Notes: generated by a model not told the origin, from the sequence alone. 64,000 bases of DNA from Mesorhizobium sp. YIM 152430 (GCF_029210365.1 NZ_JARGES010000027.1:62001-126000), one strand, 5' to 3'. Positions 7,372 to 16,408 are shown, counted from the stretch's first letter. Numbers and translations: made by a program.

Positions 7372-10362
7372 ATGGCGATCTTTACGGCTATCGGCGGTGC
7401 TATCGCCGGGGCGCTCTTTGCTGGCTCGGCTCTGGCGGCAACCGTCATTTCCGGGGCGCTGGCATTCGGAGCGAACCTGCTCGTCAGCTACCTGACGCGG
7501 CCGAAGAAGCGCAGCTACACGGCTGTTCAAGGCGAGGTGCAGTTCGGCGGCAATATCCCTGTCGGCGCGATGTATGGCCCCGGCCTCGTCAAGGGGCAGC
7601 GCGCCTACTACGTGAAGTGGGGCAGCGGCAACAAATACAATGCCGAACTGTTCCTGCTCTCCAACGGCTGGTGCGACGGGCTGGAACCGGAGGTCTATTT
7701 CTATGGCAATCGCTATACGCTGATCCCGACCGCGACAGTTTCGAACGAGGTCGCGCGCTATCAGGTCTCCGGCTTCGGCGAGAAGCTGACGATCCGCTTC
7801 TATGACGGCCGGCCGGGACAGGCTGCCGATGGCCGGCTCGTCTCGGTGTCGTCGTCTTCCGGCACGCCATGGAAGGCGACCAGCACCTGCGCCGGCATGG
7901 CCTATGTCGTCGTCGAGCGCGAATATGACGAGGCGCTGTTCGAACAGGGCGTTCCCGAGATCAGCTTCATTCTGCGCGGGCTTCGGCTTTACGATCCGCG
8001 CAAGGACTCGACGGTTGCCGGCGGCTCCGGTGCGCATCGCATCAATGATCGCGCGACGTGGGAGTTCAGCCAGAACCCGGCGCTCCAGCGACTGAACTAC
8101 CAGCTCGGGCTGCGCGGCCTGATCTCGTCGCGCACGCTGATCGGCGAAGGCAAGTCGCTCGGGCAACTCGACCTCGGCACTTATTTCGCGGCGATGAACG
8201 TCTGCGACACGATCCGCGCCGGCAAGCCGACCTATCAGTCCGCGCTCTATGTCGTGTCCGACGACGACCATACGGAGGTGCTGAAAGAGTTCGACGACGC
8301 GATGGCAGGCTATGGCCTCAACCGTCGCGGCCTGTCCGGTGTGCTGGTTGGGGCGCCGCAGATCCCTGTCGCCACCATCACGGCCGACGACATCCCGACC
8401 GATCGCGCCCAACAGGTGCAACTGCGCAAATCGTCCTTCGACCTCTACAATCACCTGTCCGGTCAGTTCATCTCGAAGGAGGATCAGTGGAACCCGGCCA
8501 GCCTGAAGCCGGTCTACGTCAATGCCGACATCGCAGCAGACGGCAGGACGCGGCAGACCTCGAACGACTTTCTCCAGGTCTCCGATCCCGACATCGCGCA
8601 ATATCTGATTTCGATCCGCTATCGGCAGAACCGCAAGGGCGGCTCGGCAACGGTGCCTGTCTCGCGTCGTCTCGGCCTGCGCGTCCAGGAGGGCGAGTGG
8701 GTCACGTTCGAAGGCCGCACCTGGCTGATCCGCGAATGGCAGTGCGACGAGAGCTTCAACGTCACGCTCGTCCTGGCAGAGACCGGCGCGGACATCTATT
8801 CGGAAGCGGGCATCGAGCCTGGCCCGATCGTCCTGCCTTCGACGCCACCGGTCAACCCGTCGCTGTTGTCGACCGTCCAGAACTTCGCCGTCGAAGTCGG
8901 CATGATCGAAGGTGGCGAGGGGTTTCAGGTTCCGGCGCTGCGCTTCACCTGGACGCCGCCGGAAGACCCGACGATCCGCACGGTGCGGTTTCAGTATGTG
9001 ACCGCGACGATCATCAGCCAGGAGCCCAACCCCGCCGACGCCTTCGAAGACGCGACAGCCGACGTCGAGCGGGGCGAGTACATCACGACCAAGAACGTCG
9101 TCTCGGGCCTCTACTACATCGCCCGCGCGACCATCACGACGCGGCCCGATCGCTTCAAGACGTGGACCCCATGGTTTACGACGGCGCAGCGGACCGGATT
9201 GCTTACGGTCTATATCGACGGCGTTGTCGACCAGATCAACGAGTTCATCGGGAACGCACTGCAATTCATCGGGCCGGGCGTTCGCGACCTGAAGGACGAA
9301 CTGATGCTCGTCGCCACGACGAGCGCCGACCAGGCCCTCGGCCACTATGACGACCGGCAGAAGATCAGGATCGAGCTGACGTCGGGTCTGGAGAATGTCC
9401 GCGCCGACGCCATGGTCGCGATCGACGTGGCGACAGGACCGGAGTCCGCGCTTGCGCAACTCGTCGCCTCTGTCGATGCCAAGGTCGGCGACGTCGAGGC
9501 CGGCGCGGTCGAGGCGCTGGTCGCCCAGGTCAACGGCGATGGCGGCATCGCGCAATCGGTGACCGCGCTGAGCGTCGCCATGGGCGGCGACGGCGCGAGC
9601 GTCAATGTGCGGATGCTCGCGCAGGGATCGCCGGGCGCGGGCTATACGTCACGATATGCGGTTCAGGCGCGGGCGGGCGTCGGTGATGCCTTCCGGGACG
9701 CGTCGTTGTTTATTGACGTGCCGGAATCGGCCGCGCAGCCGACACGTATCGTCCTCAGTGCCGAGCAATTGGTGCTGACCAACCCGACAGCATCGGCAAC
9801 GCCCTTCGTGTTCCAGGATGGTGTCTTGCGGCTCGGCGGCGGCGTCCGCGCGGCATGGGCGCAGATCGACGACGTCTCGATCGTCTGGGCGCAAATCCAG
9901 AATGCCGTGGTGAACAACTTCGTCGCGACGGAAGCAAATATCGGCAACCTGACGGTCGACACGATCCACATCAAGAATGGAGCCATCACGTCGGGCGGTT
10001 CCGCCGTCGCCCCGGCAACACAGACCGCGTCGGGCGTCTGGCAAACGGTCGCATCCTTCACCATCAACAACACGCAGGGCGCGAATGTCCTGTTCCAGTA
10101 CGACGTCGTGCTGGCGCTGAGCGGAGCGTCCCAGACCGGCCAGTTCCGTGTCCTGCGCAACGGCGCGCAAATCGCCAGCGGCAGTCACACAAACCCTGCC
10201 GGTAGTGGCAGTTCACAAGCATTCAACCGCCTGCTGCTCGACGGCGCACCGGCCGGCAGCGTGATCTACACGCTCCAGGGGCTTGGCACGAATGTCGTCG
10301 GGCCGGGCGGAACCAGCTTCAGCATCAGCGGAACGATCGTCGGCCAGTACTGGAAGAAGTAG
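7372..10362 (+). CDS. Tail tip/host specificity protein (gpJ-like)
   Basis: A 996-residue protein following the peptidase gene by 6 bases. Residues about 5-42 are Ala/Gly-rich and hydrophobic and end in a T-R-P-K-K-R boundary. Then comes a long baseplate-hub-like body, a fibronectin-like region near 500-600 (F-T-W-T-P-P-E-D-P-T), a helical neck near 620-740, and a C-terminal DUF1983-like central fibre part with a beta-sandwich end (G-T-S-F-S-I-S-G-T-I). It is the likely host-contact organelle. Its length is close to that of lambda gpJ (about 1130 residues). Confidence 0.8.
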   Translation: MAIFTAIGGAIAGALFAGSALAATVISGALAFGANLLVSYLTRPKKRSYTAVQGEVQFGGNIPVGAMYGPGLVKGQRAYYVKWGSGNKYNAELFLLSNGWCDGLEPEVYFYGNRYTLIPTATVSNEVARYQVSGFGEKLTIRFYDGRPGQAADGRLVSVSSSSGTPWKATSTCAGMAYVVVEREYDEALFEQGVPEISFILRGLRLYDPRKDSTVAGGSGAHRINDRATWEFSQNPALQRLNYQLGLRGLISSRTLIGEGKSLGQLDLGTYFAAMNVCDTIRAGKPTYQSALYVVSDDDHTEVLKEFDDAMAGYGLNRRGLSGVLVGAPQIPVATITADDIPTDRAQQVQLRKSSFDLYNHLSGQFISKEDQWNPASLKPVYVNADIAADGRTRQTSNDFLQVSDPDIAQYLISIRYRQNRKGGSATVPVSRRLGLRVQEGEWVTFEGRTWLIREWQCDESFNVTLVLAETGADIYSEAGIEPGPIVLPSTPPVNPSLLSTVQNFAVEVGMIEGGEGFQVPALRFTWTPPEDPTIRTVRFQYVTATIISQEPNPADAFEDATADVERGEYITTKNVVSGLYYIARATITTRPDRFKTWTPWFTTAQRTGLLTVYIDGVVDQINEFIGNALQFIGPGVRDLKDELMLVATTSADQALGHYDDRQKIRIELTSGLENVRADAMVAIDVATGPESALAQLVASVDAKVGDVEAGAVEALVAQVNGDGGIAQSVTALSVAMGGDGASVNVRMLAQGSPGAGYTSRYAVQARAGVGDAFRDASLFIDVPESAAQPTRIVLSAEQLVLTNPTASATPFVFQDGVLRLGGGVRAAWAQIDDVSIVWAQIQNAVVNNFVATEANIGNLTVDTIHIKNGAITSGGSAVAPATQTASGVWQTVASFTINNTQGANVLFQYDVVLALSGASQTGQFRVLRNGAQIASGSHTNPAGSGSSQAFNRLLLDGAPAGSVIYTLQGLGTNVVGPGGTSFSISGTIVGQYWKK

Positions 10363-10384
10363 GCCGCTTCAAAGGACCATCATC

Positions 10385-10570
10385 ATGACCAAGACGACCC
10401 CGGCCGCCGACGAAGTGTCGGCAGGCGCTCCAGCCATGCGTTCCGTCCAGATCGACCCACTGGTCGCCTTGGCTGAAGCGCAGGCGCTTTGCGAATTCTA
10501 CCGCAATCGCTGCCTGATCCTGGCCAATGAAAACCACGTCCTGCGCACCGCTGCCAAGGAGTATGGCTGA
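10385..10570 (+). CDS. Small hypothetical phage protein (61 aa)
   Basis: The ATG at 10385 follows AAAGGA by 9 bases. The product has a disordered N-terminus and one amphipathic helix (L-V-A-L-A-E-A-Q-A-L-C-E-F-Y-R-N-R-C-L-I-L-A-N-E-N), suggestive of a short coiled coil. Its TGA overlaps the ATG of the fibre gene, so the two are translationally coupled. It is not recognised. A small fibre chaperone or clamp is possible from position alone. Confidence 0.6.
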   Translation: MTKTTPAADEVSAGAPAMRSVQIDPLVALAEAQALCEFYRNRCLILANENHVLRTAAKEYG

Positions 10571-11517
10571 TGGCTCTGATCTCCTACTACGACATCGGTG
10601 TCGCATCGGTCGCAAACGGCGAGACGTTCGTCACCGGAACCGGCACGCAATGGCTGACGGCGCTACGCGAGAACGACATCTTCGTCGGCAAGGATGGCCG
10701 GTCTGCGCGCGTCGCCTCGATCGAGAGCGCCACGTCGCTGACACTGGCCCGGCCGTGGCCCGGCGACAGCCAGACCGACGATGTCTATGAAGTCCGCATC
10801 ACGCCGGCGCCGTCCGAGATCACAGCGTCGGTTCGTGAGCTGCTGGAGAAGCTGCGGCAGGGCTTGTGGCTCACCCCAAACGCCACCGGGACGCTTGCCG
10901 AGCGCGCCGGCTATGACAGCGCTCGTCGCGGCTTCATCTACATGCAGACCGACGTCGAGCCCTTCGTCGTCTTCGTCAAGCAGACGGATACGGCGGGCGA
11001 CTGGTCGCCTGGAACGTCACCACAGGCCGGGCCGCAGGGCGAGCAGGGCGATCAAGGCATTCAAGGTGAACTCGGCCCCCGTGGCTGGACGATGGAACTG
11101 GAGGCGGTCACCGATGGCCCCGACCGCGACGTTCTCCGCGTTGTCGGATGGGTCGGCGGCGAGGGCGACCCACCCACAGAAGGCATCGGTTCATATATCG
11201 GTCCGGGTGGACTTGTCGCAACGGCAGCCCAAGCACTGAACATCAAGGGCAATATCGGCGATCGCGGCCCGACCGGCATCAACTGGCGCGGCGCCTGGGA
11301 AAGCGATGAAACCTATCAAGACCGCGACATCGTGACCGATCCCGACATCAACGACGGCCCGGCTGCCTGGATTGCGACCGCGTCAAACCTCAACAGTCGC
11401 CCGCGCGACAATCCCGCCGACTGGCAGTTCTTCCCCGGCGCATTCCCCGCGACCGCCGATTACGGCGTGATCGCCGAAAGCCCTGACACAACCCGCGACT
11501 ATGGAGTGCTCGCATGA
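10570..11517 (+). CDS. Tail fibre with short collagen-like repeat
   Basis: A 315-residue protein. Residues 1-75 form a beta-rich attachment module (G-V-A-S-V-A-N-G-E-T-F-V-T-G-T-G-T). Near 152-175 there is a run of G-x-x triplets (G-P-Q-G-E-Q-G-D-Q-G-I-Q-G), and a second short G-x-x stretch lies near 227-236. Such repeats form trimeric collagen-like shafts in phage fibres. The C-terminus contains W-R-G-A-W and D-I-V-T-D-P-D motifs like those of fibre carbohydrate modules. It overlaps genes on both sides by a few bases. Confidence 0.75.
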   Translation: MALISYYDIGVASVANGETFVTGTGTQWLTALRENDIFVGKDGRSARVASIESATSLTLARPWPGDSQTDDVYEVRITPAPSEITASVRELLEKLRQGLWLTPNATGTLAERAGYDSARRGFIYMQTDVEPFVVFVKQTDTAGDWSPGTSPQAGPQGEQGDQGIQGELGPRGWTMELEAVTDGPDRDVLRVVGWVGGEGDPPTEGIGSYIGPGGLVATAAQALNIKGNIGDRGPTGINWRGAWESDETYQDRDIVTDPDINDGPAAWIATASNLNSRPRDNPADWQFFPGAFPATADYGVIAESPDTTRDYGVLA

Positions 11518-12140
11518 GCCAGCAAATTCGCCGCCGGCGCGGCACGACTGCGCAACACGCCGGCTTTACAGGGGCTGGAGCCGAACTGACGGTAGATACC
11601 GACAAGAACACGGTCGTCGTTCACGATGGCGCCACGGCTGGTGGTCATCCGCTGGCGAAAGAGGCGGCACTGGCCGATAAGGCTGACGCAACTGCCACTG
11701 CTGATGCGTTGGCGACTCTCGATCAGAACGTCAACGTTCGCCTGCGTTTCGACACGGCTCAGTCGCTGACCAACTCCCAGAAGCAGCAGGCAATGGCAAA
11801 CGCCGGAGTTCCCCTGTCCGAGTTTTACGAAAGCGGGGAACTGACGATCACGTCCGGGTCGTTCATCACCCTGACGCACGGGCTTTCCGGGATTCCGCGA
11901 CTGGCGACTGGCGTGTTGCGGTGCAAGACCGCAGAGCATGATTACTCGGTCGGCGACGAAATACTGGCGATGACGATCGAAAGCGCCGACTACGGCTCAA
12001 TAATTGTGCTGCGACCGACACAGGTGGTTGTTCTCTACGGGACAAACCCAAGCGTCTTCACGGCAAAACACTCAAGCACACGTGCTGGCGTTCTCCTGAC
12101 GAATGCCAACTGGCGATTGATTGTGAGGGCATGGAGATGA
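11514..12140 (+). CDS. Tail fibre/receptor-binding module
   Basis: A 208-residue protein starting in an ATGA overlap. The first 50 residues (R-R-R-G-T-T-A-Q-H-A-G-F-T-G-A-G-A-E-L-T-V-D) match the N-terminal fold found on many fibre and major tropism determinant proteins, with the usual V-V-V-H-D-G-A-T-A-G-G-H-P-L. A helical linker follows (about 52-95), and then a beta-rich end. It probably carries host-binding specificity. It lies right beside the putative glycan-modification cassette, so fibre and lysogen surface could be linked functionally. Confidence 0.7.
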   Translation: MSQQIRRRRGTTAQHAGFTGAGAELTVDTDKNTVVVHDGATAGGHPLAKEAALADKADATATADALATLDQNVNVRLRFDTAQSLTNSQKQQAMANAGVPLSEFYESGELTITSGSFITLTHGLSGIPRLATGVLRCKTAEHDYSVGDEILAMTIESADYGSIIVLRPTQVVVLYGTNPSVFTAKHSSTRAGVLLTNANWRLIVRAWR

Positions 12141-12523
12141 GCGAGGTTCGATATTTCGTCGACAAGGCGGGGCGGTATCTTGGCGCGACCGATGGCGAGC
12201 CGCTTTCGGCTTATGAGGTCGAGGAAGGCCCGCATCACGTCTCACAAGTGTGGAATGGTTCGGCGTGGTCTGCCCCGTCGACCATTGAGCAGGTCACCGT
12301 CGTTTTCCCCGCCGATTTGTGGCGGCGCGCGACGGACGAAGAGGCCGAGGCGATCGATCAGGCCATGGGGGCGCAGCCGCTGCGCATCCGCCGCATCTTC
12401 CAGAATGCGCAGTCCTATCAGTCCGATGACGAGCTTTGGCCCTTGCTCATGGGGGCGGCGATTCAGTTGTTTGGCGAAGCCAGGGCGGCAGTGCTCTTAG
12501 AGTCCTCGTTGCCGGGGGCGTAA
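12131..12523 (+). CDS. Fibre-associated hypothetical protein
   Basis: A 130-residue protein that overlaps the fibre gene by 10 bases. The start may be ATG 12131 or ATG 12137; GGAG 2 bases before the latter is too close, so 12131 is kept. The N-terminus reads like a fibre tip strand (R-Y-F-V-D-K-A-G-R-Y-L-G-A), and the C-terminal half is helical, as in tail fibre assembly proteins. No exact family recognised. It ends 5 bases before the convergent membrane-protein gene. Confidence 0.55.
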   Translation: MEMSEVRYFVDKAGRYLGATDGEPLSAYEVEEGPHHVSQVWNGSAWSAPSTIEQVTVVFPADLWRRATDEEAEAIDQAMGAQPLRIRRIFQNAQSYQSDDELWPLLMGAAIQLFGEARAAVLLESSLPGA

Positions 12524-12528
12524 CCGAG

Positions 12529-13965
12529 TCATTCCTGGGCGCCTTTTGCGAGAGTTTCCAGTCGGCTAGCAGCTAATCGGCCAGCGAACTCGATCAACTC
12601 GATCAACACGATCAAGCTGGCGAGTACGGTCGCGGCAATCATCCAGTGTGAGTACCGGAAGTCGGCCGATCCCGTCGCAAAAAACAAACCCACCATATGA
12701 AGGCAGCCGCTTCCAAAGAGTGCCGTCGCTACGGCAAAAGTCAGTCTATTTGTTGCAGCAAAGAACGCAACGGAAACAATCAGGCCGACGACACTGGCCA
12801 TCAAATAATAGTATGGCTTGAAGATATCGGCGGCGGCGAGCTCATTAAGGGTTTCGAAATAGAAGGTTTCGTGGTCGCTGGGTCTGCTTTGAACCCCGAG
12901 GTCGTTCTCATCAATACGGCTGAACACCGGACCCCAAAGCATTTCAAACGGGGGCAACCCGACGAGGCTCGCGAACACAGCTGATCTGTGTGCAAGATAT
13001 TCCCAAGGAAACTCGGCAACTAGCTGCATCCAGGTCTCCGCGAGAGCGGTTCGCGCACTCGGGTTTTCCTGAAAATGATCATACTGAAAGGGCGTTGCGC
13101 TTTTGGACGGCCTTCCTCCTTCATCCTCATGAACCTGCCTGCCGACCATGAGCGGCACAAGCGAGCGCGGTGTGTACAACGTTCGGACGTCTTCGAGTGT
13201 TTGCGGGGCTAGAACCGAAATATCAACATCACCGGTGCTGGCTGCGGCAATTCCGGCGATGTCGTACTGAGCGATGACAGTCCACAGATGGGCTCTTTTC
13301 TCGACGATTTGCGAACTGACGATGCTGGCAAGCGCCAGCAAGCAGACTGCAACGGCCGCCCCGCCGAAAACAGAGACAAAGAAGCGCGCGACGAATCGCA
13401 AACGGCCCTCCAGGGCCATGAAAACGACAGCTGCTGCGATCGGCACTACCGCGGCGCCGGCGTTGTGCCGCATGGAAATGGCAAGGAAGAGAAAGAGGAA
13501 GGAGATTGCCAGAAGCAGCGTTCGACGCTGCGCGTGTTGGTAGGATGCCGTGGCAGTTCCGAGCGCCATCAACAGGAAACCAGCCATGAAGATATCCGAC
13601 CAGATTACCCCGATGATCCCTAACAGCGGTGGCCAAAAACTGAAGATCAGAAAGCCTAGCGCCAACGCCGCGCCGCGAAACAGGGACGCGAGCGTCAGTG
13701 CAGCCCCAAGGGAATATAGAAGCAACTGTAGCAACAGCATCAGCTGAGGCCCCGGCGAGACTTTGTCCAAGGGTGCCCAGAGGAGCGCCAAGTACGGCGA
13801 CCAGGCGTCACTGAGATCGCCGGTACGCGCCTGGCGCAATATCTCTATGCTGTCGGTTGACATCGAACCTGGATACCAGATGAAGAGCATCAAAACCGAC
13901 CAGACCAGAGACAAGCCGGCAGCGGCCGTGAATGACGTTCCCTCTGAAAATCCTTGCGCTGTCAT
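12529..13965 (-). CDS. Polytopic membrane protein, probable GT-C-type glycosyltransferase
   Basis: A 478-residue protein with about ten hydrophobic segments. GGAAGGAGC lies 6 bases before the ATG. The first loop carries W-Y-P-G-S-M-S-T-D-S-I-E, where an acidic residue follows the first membrane segment, as in GT-C lipid-linked sugar transferases. A large non-membrane part lies near residues 230-340. It is divergent from the GT2-DUF2304-flippase genes and resembles the serotype-specific Gtr transferase of gtr clusters by role and topology, not by clear homology. Base composition is visibly lower in G+C than in the tail genes. Confidence 0.6.
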   Translation of the reverse strand: MTAQGFSEGTSFTAAAGLSLVWSVLMLFIWYPGSMSTDSIEILRQARTGDLSDAWSPYLALLWAPLDKVSPGPQLMLLLQLLLYSLGAALTLASLFRGAALALGFLIFSFWPPLLGIIGVIWSDIFMAGFLLMALGTATASYQHAQRRTLLLAISFLFLFLAISMRHNAGAAVVPIAAAVVFMALEGRLRFVARFFVSVFGGAAVAVCLLALASIVSSQIVEKRAHLWTVIAQYDIAGIAAASTGDVDISVLAPQTLEDVRTLYTPRSLVPLMVGRQVHEDEGGRPSKSATPFQYDHFQENPSARTALAETWMQLVAEFPWEYLAHRSAVFASLVGLPPFEMLWGPVFSRIDENDLGVQSRPSDHETFYFETLNELAAADIFKPYYYLMASVVGLIVSVAFFAATNRLTFAVATALFGSGCLHMVGLFFATGSADFRYSHWMIAATVLASLIVLIELIEFAGRLAASRLETLAKGAQE

Positions 13966-14039
13966 GTATAGCTCCTTCCGTCGGGCTACCGACGCACTTG
14001 CACGAAGCGGGAGGTCATGTCACGTACCGATGTGACAAC

Positions 14040-14045
14040 AAGGGG
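14040..14045 (+). promoter_or_regulatory. Ribosome binding site that favours a TTG start
   Basis: AAGGGG lies 9 bases before TTG 14055, the first start codon ahead of the conserved V-W-I-V-I-P-A-F-N-E segment. The only upstream ATG in this frame (13932) lies inside the divergent gene. Confidence 0.55.
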
Positions 14046-14054
14046 ACTGTCCTT

Positions 14055-14732
14055 TTGAAAAATGTTTGGATCGTCATCCCGGCTTTCAACGAAGGCGAAG
14101 TTCTCGGCGATGTCGTTCGCTCGGCCGTCGCTCGCGGGTTCTCGGTCGTGGTCGTAGATGACGGGTCGAAGGATCTGTCAGGGGAGATTGCCTATCGGGC
14201 AGGAGCGCATGTTTGCCGTCATCCGATCAATCTCGGCCAGGGAGCCGCACTCCAAACCGGCATCGACTTTGCGCTCGGCCACGACGCGGATGCCGTTGTC
14301 ACCTTTGACGCAGACGGTCAGCATTCGCTCGACGACGCGTCAGCAATGGTTTCCCGCCTAGCACGAGGCGACGTCGATGTCGTGCTCGGGTCGCGCTTTC
14401 GAGGCGAGGTCGTAGGCATGGCATCGTCGAGAAGGTGGCTTCTGCGGGCAGCGACGATATATACCCGAATGACTTCGGGACTGCGCGTCACGGACACCCA
14501 CAATGGACTGCGCTGCCTAAGCCAGCGAGCTGCGCTGCAAATTCGAATTCGGCAGAACAGAATGGCTCATGCTTCGGAGATCCTGAACAAGATCGGGTCG
14601 CTGGGTTTGCGCTATGTGGAGGTTCCTTGCACCATCGCCTACACTGACTATTCCCGCGCGAAGGGGCAGAGAATGTCGGGCGCCCTGACCATTTTGGTCG
14701 ATCTCGCAATGGGAAGGCTCTATCGATCATGA
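14055..14732 (+). CDS. Family 2 glycosyltransferase (dolichol-phosphate mannosyltransferase-like)
   Basis: About 225 residues from TTG 14055. It shows the GT2 signature: I-P-A-F-N-E-G near the start, V-V-V-D-D-G-S-K-D, then V-T-F-D-A-D-G-Q-H with the metal/nucleotide-binding D-A-D, and G-S-R-F-R-G. It lacks the C-terminal membrane pair of GtrB, so it is closer to soluble DPM1-like enzymes. These charge polyprenyl phosphate with a sugar. The DUF2304 gene starts in an overlap with its stop, and such proteins often partner small GT2 enzymes. Substrate unknown. Confidence 0.85.
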   Translation: MKNVWIVIPAFNEGEVLGDVVRSAVARGFSVVVVDDGSKDLSGEIAYRAGAHVCRHPINLGQGAALQTGIDFALGHDADAVVTFDADGQHSLDDASAMVSRLARGDVDVVLGSRFRGEVVGMASSRRWLLRAATIYTRMTSGLRVTDTHNGLRCLSQRAALQIRIRQNRMAHASEILNKIGSLGLRYVEVPCTIAYTDYSRAKGQRMSGALTILVDLAMGRLYRS

Positions 14733-15049
14733 TCAAGTTCATACTTGGAGCGCTTCTTCTCCTCCTCCTGATGTATGCGATAGCCCAGTTCCGCCGATCC
14801 CGTCCGATCTCGATCGCTATCATTCTGTGCTGCGTTGTCGGATTCGTGTTCGTGATCTCTCCCGACCTCAGCACGTCAGTGGCCAACTACCTGGGCGTGG
14901 GGCGCGGCGCCGATCTCGTCATTTATCTGGTCGCGATTGTCACGCTCGCCGGAATTTTCAACCTCCATCTACGAATTCGTGCGTCCGACCATTTGGTCAC
15001 TGAGCTTGCACGAGCGTTCGCAATCTCGACCGCACGCGTGCCCAAATGA
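14729..15049 (+). CDS. DUF2304-type small membrane protein
   Basis: A 106-residue protein with three hydrophobic segments (about 3-17, 28-45, 64-82) and a short positively charged C-terminal tail. This pattern, together with its place right after a DPM1-like GT2 gene, fits the DUF2304 family, which accompanies polyprenyl-phosphate sugar transferases. It overlaps both neighbours by 4 bases, so coupled translation is likely. A role as membrane anchor for the soluble GT2 is an inference. Confidence 0.7.
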   Translation: MIKFILGALLLLLLMYAIAQFRRSRPISIAIILCCVVGFVFVISPDLSTSVANYLGVGRGADLVIYLVAIVTLAGIFNLHLRIRASDHLVTELARAFAISTARVPK

Positions 15050-15399
15050 CAATCTGGCTTTACGCGGCTTGTTTGTCGTTTGCAGTCATCATGGGCGTCG
15101 GGCAAATGATGTTCAAGTTCGCTGCTCAGGACATCCGCATACGCGCCGAGATTTCGCCGGTCTTCGCTGCGTTTTCGCCTTGGTTGATCGCCGCCATCGT
15201 TCTCTATGCAGCAAGCACGGTTCTTTGGGTCGGAATACTCATGTACGTTCCGCTCAGTAAAGCTTATCCGTTCGCTCTTCTCGGCGCCGCATTGGTTCCA
15301 ATCTTGGCTGTTCTCGCTTTGGGCGAGACGCTATCCATCTACTATCCCCTGGGATTGGGCCTGGTCGTCATCGGCGTTATGATTACCCAGTTGGGCTAA
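15046..15399 (+). CDS. EamA/SMR-type transporter, probable lipid-linked sugar flippase
   Basis: A 117-residue protein with four membrane segments. It has the second-half pattern of ArnE/ArnF and EmrE-like proteins: V-P-L-S-K-A-Y-P-F-A-L-L-G-A-A, then L-G-E-T-L-S. In the Arn and Gtr systems such proteins move undecaprenyl-phosphate sugars across the inner membrane. It is the last gene of a tightly overlapping trio and thus supplies the flipping step expected after the GT2. A short G-C-rich hairpin follows before the convergent methyltransferase. Confidence 0.8.
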   Translation: MTIWLYAACLSFAVIMGVGQMMFKFAAQDIRIRAEISPVFAAFSPWLIAAIVLYAASTVLWVGILMYVPLSKAYPFALLGAALVPILAVLALGETLSIYYPLGLGLVVIGVMITQLG

Positions 15400-15427
15400 G
15401 CGCACTCACCATGGTGCGTGTCGAATG

Positions 15428-16282
15428 TCATTTGCGCGTGACAACAGCCGCCAACATACCTGTGGGCAAGGGCGCGGAGAGAGTCGGCGGCAACATGCGA
15501 GCCACCGCACGCAGCCTGAGAACTTCAAGCAAATATCTGACGCTATAGCCCACATTCAGTCGTTGGACCCGAACGTCGACGTCGATGCCTTTCATCTGAG
15601 CTTGACGCTGGAGACACAAGTCCGCGCCTGTGCGCGTGGGCACGGTTATGTGTTCGCCAGGCTCGAAGTAGGGCCAGGATCGGCCCAAAACCTTTCGCGC
15701 GAACGATCCATAGTCAGGACAGATGAGGATAAGTCGCCCCTTGTTCGCCACCAGCGACAGGCACTCATGCGCAAAGCTCGATGGCGTGAGAACATGCTCC
15801 CAGACGGCTACGGAAAACACGGTGTCGAACTCTCGACCAATGCTCTCACTCCATCCATTCCGGTTCATGTCGACACTTGAGTATTCTACCGTCCGGTCCA
15901 ACCCCCCTGGCCGAGGCCCGATATCTGCGGCTGAGCCGTTTGGCCGTGTGCGTGCGAGCTTGTTGGCTACTTCAGCATGGCCAGCGCCAACGTCCAGCCA
16001 GCTTCGGCCCACAAGATGTCTTTCTATAAAATCGGTGTAAAACACATACTGGGCATCAAGCGCGCCCGAGCGAGCGCCCTCCTTGTACCACAGAGGCCGG
16101 AATTGCTCGTAGTGCTGATAGAACTCGGATAGCCGCAGTTCGCTCGGTGGGTTCGCGGTCCCCAACGAACCACAATGATTGCATCGGAACAGATCAAAGG
16201 GGCCAAAGGTCGTGTCGACCTTGTGGCTCATCCCCCGATAGACAAGGCGTGTGTTGTCCGACCCGCAGTAATCGCAATGCAT
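15428..16282 (-). CDS. Zinc-ribbon class I SAM-dependent methyltransferase
   Basis: A 284-residue protein. An N-terminal C-D-Y-C...C-N-H-C zinc ribbon (residues 3-38) precedes a methyltransferase domain with S-W-L-D-V-G-A-G-H (motif I) near 95-103 and F-S-V-A-V-W-E-H-V as the post-motif. Zinc-ribbon methyltransferases of this type often act on nucleotide- or lipid-linked sugars or on glycan ends. It converges on the flippase gene and lies between the sugar genes and the amidase, so it probably belongs to the same cassette. Substrate unknown. Confidence 0.8.
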   Translation of the reverse strand: MHCDYCGSDNTRLVYRGMSHKVDTTFGPFDLFRCNHCGSLGTANPPSELRLSEFYQHYEQFRPLWYKEGARSGALDAQYVFYTDFIERHLVGRSWLDVGAGHAEVANKLARTRPNGSAADIGPRPGGLDRTVEYSSVDMNRNGWSESIGREFDTVFSVAVWEHVLTPSSFAHECLSLVANKGRLILICPDYGSFARKVLGRSWPYFEPGEHITVPTRTGADLCLQRQAQMKGIDVDVRVQRLNVGYSVRYLLEVLRLRAVARMLPPTLSAPLPTGMLAAVVTRK

Positions 16283-16408
16283 GAGAACGCCCTTCTGAAT
16301 GGCCCAGACTGATCGCAGCTATCCAGCCGACCCGACCGGCCCCTGAACACCCCATAGATTGCCCTTCGAACAACTTCAATCACCCGGAAACGGGGGAAAG
16401 GCATAGCC

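Noticed and set aside
6766-9555. A 929-codon minus-strand open frame opposite the tail genes
   Set aside because: It is a shadow of the high-GC plus-strand genes: Arg/Asp-rich, no domains, and it lies opposite clear tail proteins.
13932-14054. ATG 13932 as start of the GT2 gene
   Set aside because: It lies inside the 5' end of the divergent membrane-protein gene, and the extra residues do not look like GT2 sequence.
15425-15880. Plus-strand frame after the flippase gene
   Set aside because: It lies opposite the methyltransferase, whose zinc ribbon and motif I are clear.
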